From Agromyces allii (GTDB lineage Bacteria > Actinomycetota > Actinomycetes > Actinomycetales > Microbacteriaceae): DNA of 64,000 nucleotides. A program made the position numbers and the translations under genes. This document shows positions 19,445-28,556 of the stretch, in pieces (position 1 is the stretch's first letter; the number at the start of each line of letters is the position of its first letter). Where the stretch lies: assembly GCF_009749385.1 (NCBI RefSeq), contig NZ_WBIN01000009.1, positions 1-64,000 of the forward strand, given 5' to 3'. A model generated the notes under the pieces. It searched no databases, was not told where the DNA came from, and saw only the letters and a list, made by a program, of their open reading frames with translations.

Positions 19445-20974
19445 TCAGCGCGGCTTTTCCATGGTCATGAGCTTGAGCATCGACTCGGGCGTGGCCTCGG
19501 CGATGGGGAGTTCGCCGGTGATGCGACCCTCGGAGAGGGCGTACACGCGGTCGCAGATTCCGAGCAGTTCGGGCAGCTCGGACGAGATGACGATGATGCC
19601 CTTGCCCTGTGCGGCGAGCCGGTTGATGATCGTGTAGATCTCGTACTTGGCGCCGACGTCGATGCCTCGCGTGGGCTCATCGAGGATGAGCACGTCGGGG
19701 TCGGAGTAGATCCACTTCGACAGCACGACCTTCTGCTGATTGCCGCCCGAGAGCTTGCCGGTCTTCACCAGCACGTTCGGCGCCTTGATGTTCATCGACT
19801 GCTTGAACTCGGTGGCGATCTTGTATTCCTCGTTGTCGTGCACGAGGCCGAACTTCTCGAGCTTCTTCAGCGATGCCATCGAGATGTTGCGCTTGATGTC
19901 CTCGATGAGGTTGAGGCCGAAGGTCTTGCGGTCCTCGGTCGCGTAGGCGATGCCGTGCGCGATGGCCTCGGACACCGTGCGGGTCTTGATCTCCTTGCCG
20001 CGGAGGAACACCTTGCCCGAGATGCGCGAGCCGTAGCTCTGGCCGAACAGGCTCATCGCGAACTCGGTGCGACCGGCGCCCATGAGGCCGGCGATGCCGA
20101 CGATCTCGCCGGCGCGCACGTTGAGGTTGACGTTGTCGACCACGACGCGGTTGGCGTCTTGCGGGTGGTGCGCGGTCCAGTCCTCGACGCGGAGCAGCTC
20201 GTCGCCGAGGTTGGGGGTGTGGTCGGGGTATCGGTGCTCGAGGTCACGGCCGACCATGTCCTTGATGATGCGGTCCTCCGTCACCTCCTGCTTGGCGATC
20301 GTCTCGATCGTCTTGCCGTCGCGGATGACCGTGACGGAGTCGGCGACCTTCTTGATCTCGTTCAGCTTGTGGCTGATGATGATCGACGTGATGCCCTGCC
20401 CCTTGAGGTGCAGGATCAGGTCGAGCAGGTGGTCGGAGTCCTCGTCGTTCAGCGCCGCGGTCGGCTCGTCGAGGATGAGGAGCTTGACCTCCTTCGAGAG
20501 CGCCTTCGCGATCTCGACGAGCTGCTGCTTGCCGACGCCGATGTCCATGATCTTCGTCGTCGGGTTCTCGCGCAGGCCGACGCGCGCGAGGAGCTTGGAG
20601 GCCTCGAAGTTCGTCTTGTTCCAGTCGATGAGGCCGCCGCGCCCCTTCAACTCGTTGTTGAGGAAGATGTTCTCGGCGATCGACAGGTACGGGCTGAGTG
20701 CGAGTTCCTGGTGGATGATGACGATGCCCTTGGCTTCGCTGTCCGTGAGGTCCTTGAACTCGACCGTCTCGTTCTCGAAGACGATGTCGCCGTCATAGGT
20801 GCCGTGGGGGTAGACGCCCGAAAGCACCTTCATCAGCGTGGACTTGCCCGCGCCGTTCTCACCGCAGATGGCGTGGACTTCGCCGCGCTCGACCTCGATG
20901 GTCACGTTGGACAGTGCCTTCACGCCGGGGAAGGTCTTCGTGATGCCGCGCATCTCGAGAATGTTGGTGGTCAT
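19445..20974 (-). CDS. sugar ABC transporter ATP-binding protein (MmsA/GguA type)
   Basis: 509 aa with two nucleotide-binding domains in tandem. Domain 1: Walker [10 protein letters not shown] at about 38-46 and Walker [12 protein letters not shown]. Domain 2 begins near residue 260, has the degenerate Walker [10 protein letters not shown], signature [14 protein letters not shown] and Walker [16 protein letters not shown] degenerate second P-loop is normal for this carbohydrate-importer family. Couples ATP hydrolysis to uptake by the adjacent permease and binding protein. Confidence 0.94.
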   Translation of the reverse strand: MTTNILEMRGITKTFPGVKALSNVTIEVERGEVHAICGENGAGKSTLMKVLSGVYPHGTYDGDIVFENETVEFKDLTDSEAKGIVIIHQELALSPYLSIAENIFLNNELKGRGGLIDWNKTNFEASKLLARVGLRENPTTKIMDIGVGKQQLVEIAKALSKEVKLLILDEPTAALNDEDSDHLLDLILHLKGQGITSIIISHKLNEIKKVADSVTVIRDGKTIETIAKQEVTEDRIIKDMVGRDLEHRYPDHTPNLGDELLRVEDWTAHHPQDANRVVVDNVNLNVRAGEIVGIAGLMGAGRTEFAMSLFGQSYGSRISGKVFLRGKEIKTRTVSEAIAHGIAYATEDRKTFGLNLIEDIKRNISMASLKKLEKFGLVHDNEEYKIATEFKQSMNIKAPNVLVKTGKLSGGNQQKVVLSKWIYSDPDVLILDEPTRGIDVGAKYEIYTIINRLAAQGKGIIVISSELPELLGICDRVYALSEGRITGELPIAEATPESMLKLMTMEKPR

Positions 20975-21019
20975 ATTCGCTCCTGCTTCATCGCCGGTGC
21001 CCTGTCGGACGCGGATGCC

Positions 21020-21066
21020 GCGGCCGGACCTGAGGCGAGACTACTCCCGCCTCAGGCTCCGGCCGC
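21020..21066 (-). terminator. intercistronic hairpin between binding-protein and ATPase genes
   Basis: CCTGAGGCG pairs with CGCCTCAGG and the outer GCGGCCGGA with TCCGGCCGC, one bulged base, 10-nt loop. No T-tract. Such hairpins after the binding-protein gene often stabilise its mRNA or cause partial termination, giving more binding protein than transporter. Confidence 0.6.
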
Positions 21067-21101
21067 GTCATCCCATCAGCGGGTCAACCCGGTCGGGTCG
21101 A

Positions 21102-22232
21102 TCAGCCGTTGATTTCCTCTTCGGTCCAGTAGCCGCTGTCGACCAGGACCTCGGTGATGTTGTCCTTGACGACGATCTGCGACTCGAGCAGGTACGAGGG
21201 AACGACCTTCACGCCGTTGTCGTAGTCCGTCGTGTTGTTGACCTCGACGTCTTCGCCGTTGAGGATCGCGGCAGCCATGTTCACGGCGACCTCGGCGAGC
21301 TGACGCGTGTCCTTGAAGATCGTCGCGTACTGCTCACCCGAGTTGATCGCCTTGACCGAGTCGAGCTCGGCGTCCTGGCCCGAGATGACCGGCCACTCGT
21401 CACCGACGGTGTAGCCGGCGTCGGTCAGAGCCGAGATGATGCCGCGCGAGAGGCCGTCGTACGGCGAGAGCACGCCGTTGACCTTCGAGCCGTCGGAGTA
21501 CGTGGAGGTGAGGATGTTCTCCATGCGCTCCTGAGCGACTTCGCCGTCCCAACGGAGGGTTGCGGCCTGTTCGAAGTCGGTCTGACCCGACTTCACGACG
21601 AGGGTGCCCTCGTCGAGGTACGGCTGCAGCGTGTCGATCGCACCGTTCCAGAAGAACGTGGCGTTGTTGTCGTCGGGCGAACCGGCGAACAGCTCGACGT
21701 TGAACGGACCCGCGGGTGCGCCCTCGATCGGGGTGCCGTCGAGCTCGACGAGGCCGAGGCCGTTGAGCACCGACCATGCCTGCTGCTGGCCGACGACGTA
21801 GTTGTCGAACGACGCGTAGTAGTCGACGTTCTCGGAGTCGCGGATGAGGCGGTCGTAGGCGATGACCGGGATGTCGGCGTCAGCCGCGTCCTGGAGCACC
21901 TGCGAGAGCGTGGTGCCGTCGATCGACGCGATGATCAGGGCCTCAGCACCCTTGGTGATCATGTTCTCGATCTGCGAGACCTGGGTGGGGATGTCGTCCT
22001 CTGCGTACTGCAGGTCGACGGTGAAGCCCTGGTCCTCGAGCTGCGCCTTGACGGCGTCGCCGTCCTGGATCCAGCGCTCGGAGCTCTTGGTCGGCATCGC
22101 GACGCCGATCAGGCCGCCGTCGCCGCCGCCGTCGCCGCTGCCGCTGTCGCCCGAGCCGCCCGAGCACGCCGCGAGTGCGAGCATGGAAGCTGCCGCCATC
22201 GTTGCGAGAAGCACCTTCTTCGTGTTCTTCAC
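21102..22232 (-). CDS. sugar-binding lipoprotein of the ABC importer (ChvE type)
   Basis: 376 aa from the GTG at 22232, preceded by AAAGGAAAC; the frame extends to 22349 without support. Signal peptide [22 protein letters not shown] with lipobox LAAC, then a Gly/Ser/Asp linker. The mature part is Peripla_BP_4: [48 protein letters not shown] and [15 protein letters not shown] are the hallmark blocks of the ChvE/MmsE group. Predicted to capture a monosaccharide outside the membrane and hand it to the permease. Between araD and the ATPase gene. Confidence 0.93.
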   Translation of the reverse strand: MKNTKKVLLATMAAASMLALAACSGGSGDSGSGDGGGDGGLIGVAMPTKSSERWIQDGDAVKAQLEDQGFTVDLQYAEDDIPTQVSQIENMITKGAEALIIASIDGTTLSQVLQDAADADIPVIAYDRLIRDSENVDYYASFDNYVVGQQQAWSVLNGLGLVELDGTPIEGAPAGPFNVELFAGSPDDNNATFFWNGAIDTLQPYLDEGTLVVKSGQTDFEQAATLRWDGEVAQERMENILTSTYSDGSKVNGVLSPYDGLSRGIISALTDAGYTVGDEWPVISGQDAELDSVKAINSGEQYATIFKDTRQLAEVAVNMAAAILNGEDVEVNNTTDYDNGVKVVPSYLLESQIVVKDNITEVLVDSGYWTEEEING

Positions 22233-22408
22233 GGTGTTTCCTTTCACTGTGTCATTCATGGACGTCATCGTCTTGGTGACAGTCGGAGCGGCGGTGTCCA
22301 TGAACGCCGCTCCCCCACGCCATTCCGTCGAGGTGACCGGATGTCGCAAGCTTGTGTTGTTGAGTTAGGCGCCTTCGGCGCGGGTCGTGCTCGACTACGG
22401 TCTTGGCC

Positions 22409-23131
22409 TCATGCGCGGGTCGCCGCCCGACGTGCATCGGCGGCCTGTCCGTAGACGTTCTGGTACCGGTCGTACAACCGGTCGATCGCTTCCTGCGGGA
22501 TCGGGACCAACGGGCCCGCTTCACGAGCGAGGTGCACCGTGCGGGCGACGTCCTCGACCATGACCGCGGCCTTGACCGCGTCCTTCGCCGACGACCCGAT
22601 CGTGAACGGCCCGTGATTGGCCATCAACACCGCCCGGCTGCGATGCCCGGTCAACGTCTCGACGATGCCCCGACCGATCGAGTCGTCCCCGATGATCGCG
22701 AACGGACCCACCGGGATCGGACCACCGAACTCATCGGCCATCGCCGTGATCACACACGGAATCGGCTCATTGCGTGCCGCCCACGCCACCGCATACGTCG
22801 AATGCGTGTGCACCACACCGCCGACCTCGGGCATGTTCCGATACACGTACGCATGCGCCGCCGTGTCCGACGACGGGCTGCGCTCCGCACCAGGGGTGCC
22901 CTCGATCACGGTGCCGTCCAGATCGCACAAGATCATGTTCTCCGGCGCCAGATCGTCATAACTGACACCCGACGGCTTGATCACGAACAGATCCGCACCC
23001 GGAACCCGACCGCTGACGTTCCCGCCCGTCCACACCACCAGGCCATACCGCGTCAACTCCGCATGCAACTTCGCAACCTCGGTCCGCACACGGGCGATCG
23101 CGACCTCGAGCTGGGGACCGTAGCTGCTCAT
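22409..23131 (-). CDS. araD: L-ribulose-5-phosphate 4-epimerase
   Basis: 240 aa, class II aldolase/epimerase fold. It converts L-ribulose 5-phosphate to D-xylulose 5-phosphate. WTGGNVSGRVP and VIKPSGVSYDDL bind the phosphate, HTHSTYAVAWA supplies the two His metal ligands, and NHGPFTIGSSAKDAV supplies the third; SSDTAAHAYVY is the usual S-S-D segment. The ATG overlaps the stop of a 32-aa leader ORF (ATGA) and has no good Shine-Dalgarno of its own. araA and araB are not in the window, so the pathway must be completed elsewhere. Confidence 0.9.
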   Translation of the reverse strand: MSSYGPQLEVAIARVRTEVAKLHAELTRYGLVVWTGGNVSGRVPGADLFVIKPSGVSYDDLAPENMILCDLDGTVIEGTPGAERSPSSDTAAHAYVYRNMPEVGGVVHTHSTYAVAWAARNEPIPCVITAMADEFGGPIPVGPFAIIGDDSIGRGIVETLTGHRSRAVLMANHGPFTIGSSAKDAVKAAVMVEDVARTVHLAREAGPLVPIPQEAIDRLYDRYQNVYGQAADARRAATRA

Positions 23132-23226
23132 GCGACGACCACCGTGATGGCCGTGGAGCCGAGCGTGAGAACACGGGCGTGCACTCCGGAGGATGCTCCG
23201 AACTGGTGCAGGTCGCCGTGGTTCAC
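23128..23226 (-). CDS. 32-aa ORF translationally coupled to araD
   Basis: A GTG at 23226 has a good Shine-Dalgarno (AAGGAG, 7 nt spacing). The ORF encodes VNHGDLHQFGASSGV, then HARVLTLGSTAITVVVA, and its TGA overlaps the araD ATG. araD lacks its own ribosome site, so this ORF probably serves to load ribosomes. It may be a leader peptide or the remnant of a deleted gene; I recognise no family. Confidence 0.5.
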   Translation of the reverse strand: MNHGDLHQFGASSGVHARVLTLGSTAITVVVA

Positions 23227-23297
23227 GTGCTGACTCCTTCGTCGATGGTTCGGGTGCATCTGCCCCGGTCGCTGGATCGGTGTCATGTGCCGATCAA

Positions 23298-23313
23298 ATG
23301 TGACCGTTCACAT
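23298..23313. promoter_or_regulatory. LacI-type operator (araD operon promoter)
   Basis: ATGTGACCGTTCACAT: 6-bp arms ATGTGA/TCACAT around CCGT. It lies 72 bp upstream of the leader ORF start, shared with the divergent regulator's sites. Confidence 0.65.
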
Positions 23314-23419
23314 GGCGACACTCATGTTAGCCCGATGCCGAGCCGAACTGTCAACTCAGGATTGGTCACGGATCGATAACGGCCCGTGGGCCTTCGCCTC
23401 GCAGGACGGAACGCCCCGA

Positions 23420-23452
23420 ATTCCGGGCGAGGTCGGCTCGGACGCCCGGAAT
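23420..23452. repeat. intergenic inverted repeat
   Basis: ATTCCGGGCG and its exact complement enclose 13 nt in the middle of the divergent araD/lacI interval. Purpose unknown; it lies between the two promoter regions. Confidence 0.4.
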
Positions 23453-23544
23453 GACGCGCCACACAGGCGGGCGCGGCCGCGCGGCCATACGTTCGGACTC
23501 CTTCCTTCGGGCCCCTGAACGGGGTCGCCGGCTCGGCGAATTTC

Positions 23545-23574
23545 ATGTGACCGTCACATGTGTGACGGTCACAT
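23545..23574. promoter_or_regulatory. two adjacent LacI-type operators
   Basis: ATGTGACCGTCACAT (23545-23559) is followed immediately by GTGTGACGGTCACAT (23560-23574). Both share the TGTGAC..TCACA core of the 23298 site, in opposite orientation to each other at the central base. Confidence 0.65.
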
Positions 23575-23610
23575 TCCCGGTCTGACGTGCATAATGAGGG
23601 GCGATGAGGC

Positions 23611-23661
23611 GTGTGACCGTGCACATGCCCGCAAAACACGAACGAGGATGTGACCGTGTCA
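23611..23661. promoter_or_regulatory. two further operator-like sites over the regulator start
   Basis: GTGTGACCGTGCACAT at 23611-23626 and the less symmetrical ATGTGACCGTGTCA at 23648-23661. The second covers the regulator start codon region, so binding would block its own expression. Confidence 0.5.
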
Positions 23662-24672
23662 GACGAGCCGTCGAAGGGCCGTGCGCCCAGCATTCGAGAC
23701 GTCGCACGCCTGGCCGGCGTCTCGCATCAGACGGTCTCCCGCGTGCTCAACCACCACCCGAGCATCCGCCCGGAGACGAAGCAGCGCGTGCTCGACGTCA
23801 TGGCGGAGGTGCAGTACCAGCCCAACCGCGCCGCGCGCGCGCTCGTCACGAGCCGCTCGCACACGATCGGCATCCTCTCGTCGCAGAGCACCCAGTACGG
23901 TCCGGCCTCGAGCATCACCGCCATCGAGGCGGCCGCCCGCGAGGCCGGGTACTGGGTGAGCACGGCCAACATCGACGCATCCGACGACCGCTCGATCGCC
24001 GACGGCCTCGCGCACCTGGTCGCGCAGGGGGTCGAGGGGCTCGTGGTCATCGCCCCGCAGGCGCGCGTGTTCGACACGCTCGCCCAGCGCTCGATCGACG
24101 TGCCGTACGTCAGCCTGCAGTCGACCGGCCAAGACCCCGACCACACCCTCTCCGTCGACCAGATCGCCGGCGCGCGACTCGCGACCCGCCACCTCATCGA
24201 GCTCGGGCACCGCAACATCTACCACCTCACCGGTCCTCAGGACTGGATCGAGGCCGAGGCGCGCATGCGCGGATTCCTCGAGGAGATGAGCGCGAGCGAC
24301 GTGCCCACCACCGCGCCGATCCTCGGCGACTGGACCGCGGACTTCGGTTACTACGCCGGGCGAGAGCTGCTCACGGTGCGCGACTTCACCGCGATCTTCT
24401 CCTCGAACGACCAGATGGCGCTCGGCCTCATGCACGCGATCCGCGACGCCGGGCTCGAGATCCCGCGCGACGTCTCGATCGTCGGGTTCGACGACATTCC
24501 GGAGGCCGCGCACTTCTGGCCGCCGCTCACGACCGTGCGTCAGGACTTCGCCGAGCTCGGCCGCCGCTGCGTGGCCCTGCTGCTCGGCAGCGACGCCGGG
24601 GCGCCCGAGCCCCGCGACGCGATCGTGCCCGAACTCGTCGTGCGGTCGTCGACGGGTCGCCCCGCCTTCTGA
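23656..24672 (+). CDS. LacI-family transcriptional regulator of the araD/sugar ABC operon
   Basis: 338 aa from the GTG at 23656, which has GAGG 8 nt upstream (GTG at 23650 is too close). The N-terminal HTH is IRDVARLAGVSHQTVSRVLN with the hinge RPETKQRVLDVMAEVQYQPNRAARALVTSRS. The C-terminal Peripla_BP_3-like sensor has SSNDQMALGLMHAIRDAG and VSIVGFDDIPEAAHFWPPLTTVRQD, both conserved effector-domain blocks. Divergent from the leader-araD-ABC operon with five matching palindromes between them, so this is very likely its repressor, probably relieved by an arabinose-like sugar (inference). Confidence 0.93.
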   Translation: MSDEPSKGRAPSIRDVARLAGVSHQTVSRVLNHHPSIRPETKQRVLDVMAEVQYQPNRAARALVTSRSHTIGILSSQSTQYGPASSITAIEAAAREAGYWVSTANIDASDDRSIADGLAHLVAQGVEGLVVIAPQARVFDTLAQRSIDVPYVSLQSTGQDPDHTLSVDQIAGARLATRHLIELGHRNIYHLTGPQDWIEAEARMRGFLEEMSASDVPTTAPILGDWTADFGYYAGRELLTVRDFTAIFSSNDQMALGLMHAIRDAGLEIPRDVSIVGFDDIPEAAHFWPPLTTVRQDFAELGRRCVALLLGSDAGAPEPRDAIVPELVVRSSTGRPAF

Positions 24673-24761
24673 GCGACGGATGCCGCAGGCCGGCGTCTTC
24701 ACCTGCGCGGCCGACGCGCATCCAGCGTCGCTGGGCCGTCGCGCCATGCGCCTGCCGTCCG

Positions 24762-24921
24762 ACTCCGGCACTCCGGCACTCCGGCACTCCGGCACTCCCG
24801 CACTCCGGCACTCCGGCACTCCGGCACTCCGGCACTCCGGCACTCCGGCACTCCGGCACTCCGGCACTCCGGCACTCCGGCACTCCGGCACTCCGGCACT
24901 CCGGCACTCCGGCACTCCGGC
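24762..24921. repeat. 20-copy ACTCCGGC octanucleotide array
   Basis: ACTCCGGC is repeated 20 times in exact 8-bp register; only the fifth copy (24794-24801, ACTCCCGC) differs. It lies in the 332-bp interval between the convergent lacI and MFS genes. Nothing else is recognisable in that interval apart from two GGATGCCGC words. It is not CRISPR (no spacers). Copy number could be variable or mis-assembled. Confidence 0.9.
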
Positions 24922-25004
24922 ACAGGCTTTCACGGGCGATCGGGCAAGGGGGCGGGGCACGGGTGCGGCGCCCGCACGCGACATCCGGATGCCGCTGACG
25001 GGGG

Positions 25005-26531
25005 TCAGCCGCGCGGGACGCCCGGCGGGCGCACGCGCCCCGCGATGAGCAGACCGACGACCGCGATGCCCACGGTGACGGCGAAGTCGGCCGTGAACGC
25101 GCCGGCGCCGACGGCCGACGAGACGAGGGCCGTGACCGCGAGGGCGATCGACGCGCCGAGCGACTCGGAGATCGTGAGGGCGGCGCTGTTGAAGCCCTGC
25201 TCCTCGCGCTTGGACTGGGCGAGCACCGAGACCGAGAAGCGGGGGTACATGAAGCCCATCGAGGCGCCGGCGAGCGCCCAGGCCACGAACGCGATGGCCG
25301 GGGGCAGCGTGAACGCGGCGACGGCGAGCACGACCAGCAGCGCGAGCACGAGGGTCGTCGCGCCGATCTGCACGGCGCGCGTATCGCTGACCTTGTGCGT
25401 GAGCCGGCCCTGCAGCCATGACGCCGCAGCCCAGGTGACTCCGGCACCCGTCAGCACGACGCCCGCGAGGCTCGGCGACATCTCGTAGTTCTCGATGAAG
25501 AGATAGGGCAGGTAGACCTCGCTGCCGAAGAAGGCGCCGGCGACGACGAACTTCACGGCGACGGTCGCCGGCATGCCGCGCACGGCATGCAGCGTTCCGG
25601 GTGGCAGCAGCGGGCGGGCGGCGAGGGCCGCGACCACGATGCCGAGACCGGCGGCGACCCATCGCCACGGGTCGTCGAGCTCCTTCGCGAGCGAGACCGC
25701 GAGAGCAGCGGCGGCTGTTAGCACCGCCCAGCCCACGCGCCCGAGGCTCCACGGAACCGAGGCGTCGCCCTGCACGAGGTCGCGCACCCGCAGGATCGGC
25801 GGCACCATCATGGCGGCGGCCGGCACGACGATCACGATGACACCGAGGAACACCCAGTGCCAGCTGAACGCCTCGGCGACGAGCCCGGCGAGCGCCGGCC
25901 CCACGATCGACGGGATCACCCACGCGGCCGCGAACCCCGCGAACACCCGCGCGCGCAGCGCCTCGGGGTAGGCGCGGGCGACGATCACGTAGAGCGGCAC
26001 GATGACGGCCGCACCGCTCAACCCGTGCACGAACCGCCCGAGGATGAACACGGTCATGTCGGTCGCGGTGCCCGCGATCACGAGGCCGACGACGAAGAGC
26101 GCGGCCGCCGTGATGAGCGAGGGCAGCGGCCCCGAACGGTCGGTCCAGTTGCCCGCGAGCACCATGCCGATGATGCCCGCGGCCAGCGGCACGGCGAACG
26201 AGAGCGCGAACAGCGACTCGCCGTCGAGGTCGCGCACGACGAGCGGCATGATCGTGGTCACGGCCATCGCCTCGAACGCCGCGAGGAAGATCGTCGCGAA
26301 CATGCCGATCGACAGCCACGTGTAGGGCGCCGACAGCGGGCCCTTCGCGTCGGGCAGGCGGGGGTCGTTCAGCGAGGCCTCGTGAGCGGACGCCTCGTGA
26401 GCCGATGCCTCGGCCGACGTGTACGCATCGGCCGCCGGGGCGAGCGAGTACTCGGCCGACTCGAGCTCGGCCGACTCGGCCTCGCCCGTCTCGATCTCGT
26501 CGTTCGCAGCCCCGTCGCCCGTTGATCGCAT
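25005..26531 (-). CDS. MFS transporter (14-helix DHA2-like)
   Basis: 508 aa from the ATG at 26531 (GTG at 26534 also possible). An acidic, Ala/Glu/Ser-rich N-terminal tail of about 70 residues contains the repeated EASAHEASAHEAS. The first helix is TWLSIGMFATIFLAAFEAM, and the motif-A loop GNWTDRSGPLPSLI follows helix 2. FVHGLSGAAVIVPLYVIVARAYP and AFAAAWVIPSIVGPALAGLVAEAFSWHWVF are typical drug:H+ antiporter helices. Substrate unknown. Convergent with lacI across the octanucleotide array. Confidence 0.85.
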   Translation of the reverse strand: MRSTGDGAANDEIETGEAESAELESAEYSLAPAADAYTSAEASAHEASAHEASLNDPRLPDAKGPLSAPYTWLSIGMFATIFLAAFEAMAVTTIMPLVVRDLDGESLFALSFAVPLAAGIIGMVLAGNWTDRSGPLPSLITAAALFVVGLVIAGTATDMTVFILGRFVHGLSGAAVIVPLYVIVARAYPEALRARVFAGFAAAWVIPSIVGPALAGLVAEAFSWHWVFLGVIVIVVPAAAMMVPPILRVRDLVQGDASVPWSLGRVGWAVLTAAAALAVSLAKELDDPWRWVAAGLGIVVAALAARPLLPPGTLHAVRGMPATVAVKFVVAGAFFGSEVYLPYLFIENYEMSPSLAGVVLTGAGVTWAAASWLQGRLTHKVSDTRAVQIGATTLVLALLVVLAVAAFTLPPAIAFVAWALAGASMGFMYPRFSVSVLAQSKREEQGFNSAALTISESLGASIALAVTALVSSAVGAGAFTADFAVTVGIAVVGLLIAGRVRPPGVPRG

Positions 26532-26591
26532 CACTTGATCGAGCCTACGTCGTGCCGCCGACGTTGCGGCCCGCCCCCGGGCCGGTGCGCA

Positions 26592-26637
26592 CGGCTCGAC
26601 CGGGAAGACCGGCTCGGCCGGGACGACCGGCGAGCCG
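26592..26637 (-). terminator. hairpin after the aldo/keto reductase gene
   Basis: CGGCTCG and CGAGCCG enclose further GC-rich repeats (GACCGG). It lies just past the reductase stop, without a T-tract. Confidence 0.45.
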
Positions 26638-26639
26638 GC

Positions 26640-27470
26640 CTAGAGCTCTTCGTGCGTGTCGGGGTCCGCGCCCCAGATGCGGCCGCGCTCGAGGCCGTCG
26701 ATGGCCGCGACATCCGCCTCGCTCAACTCGAACGAGAACACGTCGAGGTTCGCCCGGCGCCGGTCGGCCTGCGACGACTTCGGGATCGGCACCGAGCCGA
26801 GCTGCACGTGCCAGCGCAGCACGACCTGCGGCACCGAGCGGCCGAGGCGCGCGGCGATCTCGGTCAGCACCGGTTCGTTCAGAAGATCGCTCTTGCGGCC
26901 GAGCGGGCTCCAGCTCTCGGTGCGGATGCCGTGCTCGGCGTGATAGCCGCGCAGCTCGCGCTGCGAGAAGTACGGGTGCAGCTCGACCTGGTTGACGACC
27001 GGCACGACGCCGGTCTCGTGCTCGAGGCGGTCGAGCATGGGCGCCGTGAAGTTCGAGACGCCGATGGAGCGCACGAGCCCCTTCTCGCGCAGGCGGATCA
27101 TCGCCTTCCAGCTGTCGACGAACTTGTCGACGCTCGGGTTCGGCCAGTGGATGAGGTAGAGGTCGACCCAGTCGAGGTCGAGGCGGGCGCGCGACTCCTC
27201 GAAGCTCGCGATCGTCTCGTCGAATCCGTGGTGACGGCCCGGCAGCTTCGTGGCGACGACGAGGTCGCTGCGGTCCACGCCCGAGCGGCGGATCGCCTCG
27301 CCCACGACGTCTTCGTTGCCGTAGTTGTAGGCGGTGTCGAGCAGGCGGTAGCCGTCGCCGATGGCGTCGGAGATCGCCTCGACGCCGACCTGCTCGTTGA
27401 GCCCGTAGGTGCCGAGGCCGATCGCGGGAATCGTGTTTCCGTCGCGCAGCGCGTAGGAGGGAAGGCTCAT
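26640..27470 (-). CDS. aldo/keto reductase
   Basis: 276 aa from the ATG at 27470. It is a TIM-barrel NADPH oxidoreductase, related to 2,5-diketo-D-gluconate reductases. Catalytic tetrad: Asp in LLDTAYNYGNED with the Tyr just after, Lys in VVATKLPG, and His in DLYLIHWPNP. The cofactor-binding C-terminal block is SVPIPKSSQADRRRANLDVF. Substrate unknown. Last gene before the convergent-free interval; 127 bp after the cyclase. Confidence 0.92.
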   Translation of the reverse strand: MSLPSYALRDGNTIPAIGLGTYGLNEQVGVEAISDAIGDGYRLLDTAYNYGNEDVVGEAIRRSGVDRSDLVVATKLPGRHHGFDETIASFEESRARLDLDWVDLYLIHWPNPSVDKFVDSWKAMIRLREKGLVRSIGVSNFTAPMLDRLEHETGVVPVVNQVELHPYFSQRELRGYHAEHGIRTESWSPLGRKSDLLNEPVLTEIAARLGRSVPQVVLRWHVQLGSVPIPKSSQADRRRANLDVFSFELSEADVAAIDGLERGRIWGADPDTHEEL

Positions 27471-27555
27471 TGCTCCATCCTCACGCACGCGGGCGGCAGA
27501 TGCACGGTCCCCCGCCGTTCGAGGTGGCGCGCAGCGCCGTATCGGCGGCCGACCG

Positions 27556-27610
27556 CGTGGTCCGAGACAGGCTGGTCTCGATGCGCTCCTGCGTCGCTAC
27601 CCGACCAGCG
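27556..27610. repeat. diverged REP-like remnant
   Basis: Contains GCTGGTCTCGA followed by GCGCTCC and a CCGACC end, matching in order the intact element at 46945-47030. Overlaps the stop of the cyclase gene. Confidence 0.3.
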
Positions 27611-28556
27611 GCACCTCGACCGGCGGCACCGCGACCGGCGGCACCTCGGCGAACGCGCGCACCGGGAACGTGCCGAAGCCCTCGACGCGCGGCGGCACGG
27701 CCGTGAACCTCGCACCGCGCACGGGCACGCGCTCGAGCGCGGTGAGGTGCTCGACCACGTGGATGCCGGCCTCGAGCAGCAGCGAGTGCGCGGGGCGTTC
27801 GCCGCCGGACTCGGTGTCGTCGATGTTCAGGGCGTCGATGCCGACGAGTGCGACGCCGGCCGCCACGAGGTGCCGCGCCCCCGCCTCGGTGAGGAACGGC
27901 GAGCCGTGCCCGTACTCGGGCGTGCCGAAGTGGCGGTCGAAGCCGGTGTGCAGCAGCACGGCCGTGCCCGCGAGCTCGCGGTCGAAGAACACCTCCGCCG
28001 GGATGCCGCGGCTCGCCGCATCCGTGAGCCGGAAGACCTCGGCGGGCAGCCCGACGAGCGTCTCGAGGTCGAGGCTCGCGAGGTCTCCCCCGTCGGCGTA
28101 GCGGTGGAACGGGCTGTCGAGGTAGGTGCCCGTGTTGCCCGCCATGGCGATGACGTCGATCTCGAACTCGGTGCCCGGCGCGTAGACCCCGCGCGACGCC
28201 TCGCGCGTGAGATGCGGCGTGATGACGGGCGCGGGGATGCCCGGGTAGGTCACGAGTCCGGCGCGGATCGGGTGGCTGAGGTCGACGAGCGTCCGCGAGG
28301 AGGCGTTCACGATGCCGGAGTCGCCCCGTTCGGGCAGCACGCCGCGCGATCCGCGGTGCGCCTCCTCGACGACCTCGAGGTTCGACAGGCGCACGCTGCC
28401 CACGAGCGTCAGCCCGAGGTGCCGCACGAGCAGCTCGGCGATCTCCGCCTCGGTCAGGTCGGCCGCAGGCAGGTCGAGGCGGAACGCGTCGGCGCGCAGC
28501 CCTCCCCCGTTCGCGAACGCGATGTCGGCGTCGAATCGGGCGCGGTACTCGGTCAC
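27597..28556 (-). CDS. cyclase-family protein with an extra N-terminal domain
   Basis: 319 aa. The C-terminal part from about residue 90 is a cyclase/kynurenine-formamidase-type metal hydrolase: VDLSHPIRAGLVTYPGIP, then AGNTGTYLDSPFHRYADGGD, where the family has H.GTH.D.P.H. The first His is replaced by Asn and the second by Tyr, so metal binding differs from the standard motif. The N-terminal 85 residues (YRARFDADIAFANGGGLRAD onward) are an extra domain of unknown function. The GTG overlaps the permease stop (GTGA), so it may process a compound that the permease imports (inference). Confidence 0.75.
   Translation of the reverse strand: MTEYRARFDADIAFANGGGLRADAFRLDLPAADLTEAEIAELLVRHLGLTLVGSVRLSNLEVVEEAHRGSRGVLPERGDSGIVNASSRTLVDLSHPIRAGLVTYPGIPAPVITPHLTREASRGVYAPGTEFEIDVIAMAGNTGTYLDSPFHRYADGGDLASLDLETLVGLPAEVFRLTDAASRGIPAEVFFDRELAGTAVLLHTGFDRHFGTPEYGHGSPFLTEAGARHLVAAGVALVGIDALNIDDTESGGERPAHSLLLEAGIHVVEHLTALERVPVRGARFTAVPPRVEGFGTFPVRAFAEVPPVAVPPVEVPLVG

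Noticed and set aside
24762..24921. CRISPR array
   Set aside because: Units are 8 bp and contiguous, with no spacers and no cas genes.
24699..24923. Repeat protein encoded by the octanucleotide array (PECRSAGV or HSGTPALR repeats)
   Set aside because: All six frames stay open because the unit contains no stop; no ribosome site or flanking domain, so coding is not supported.
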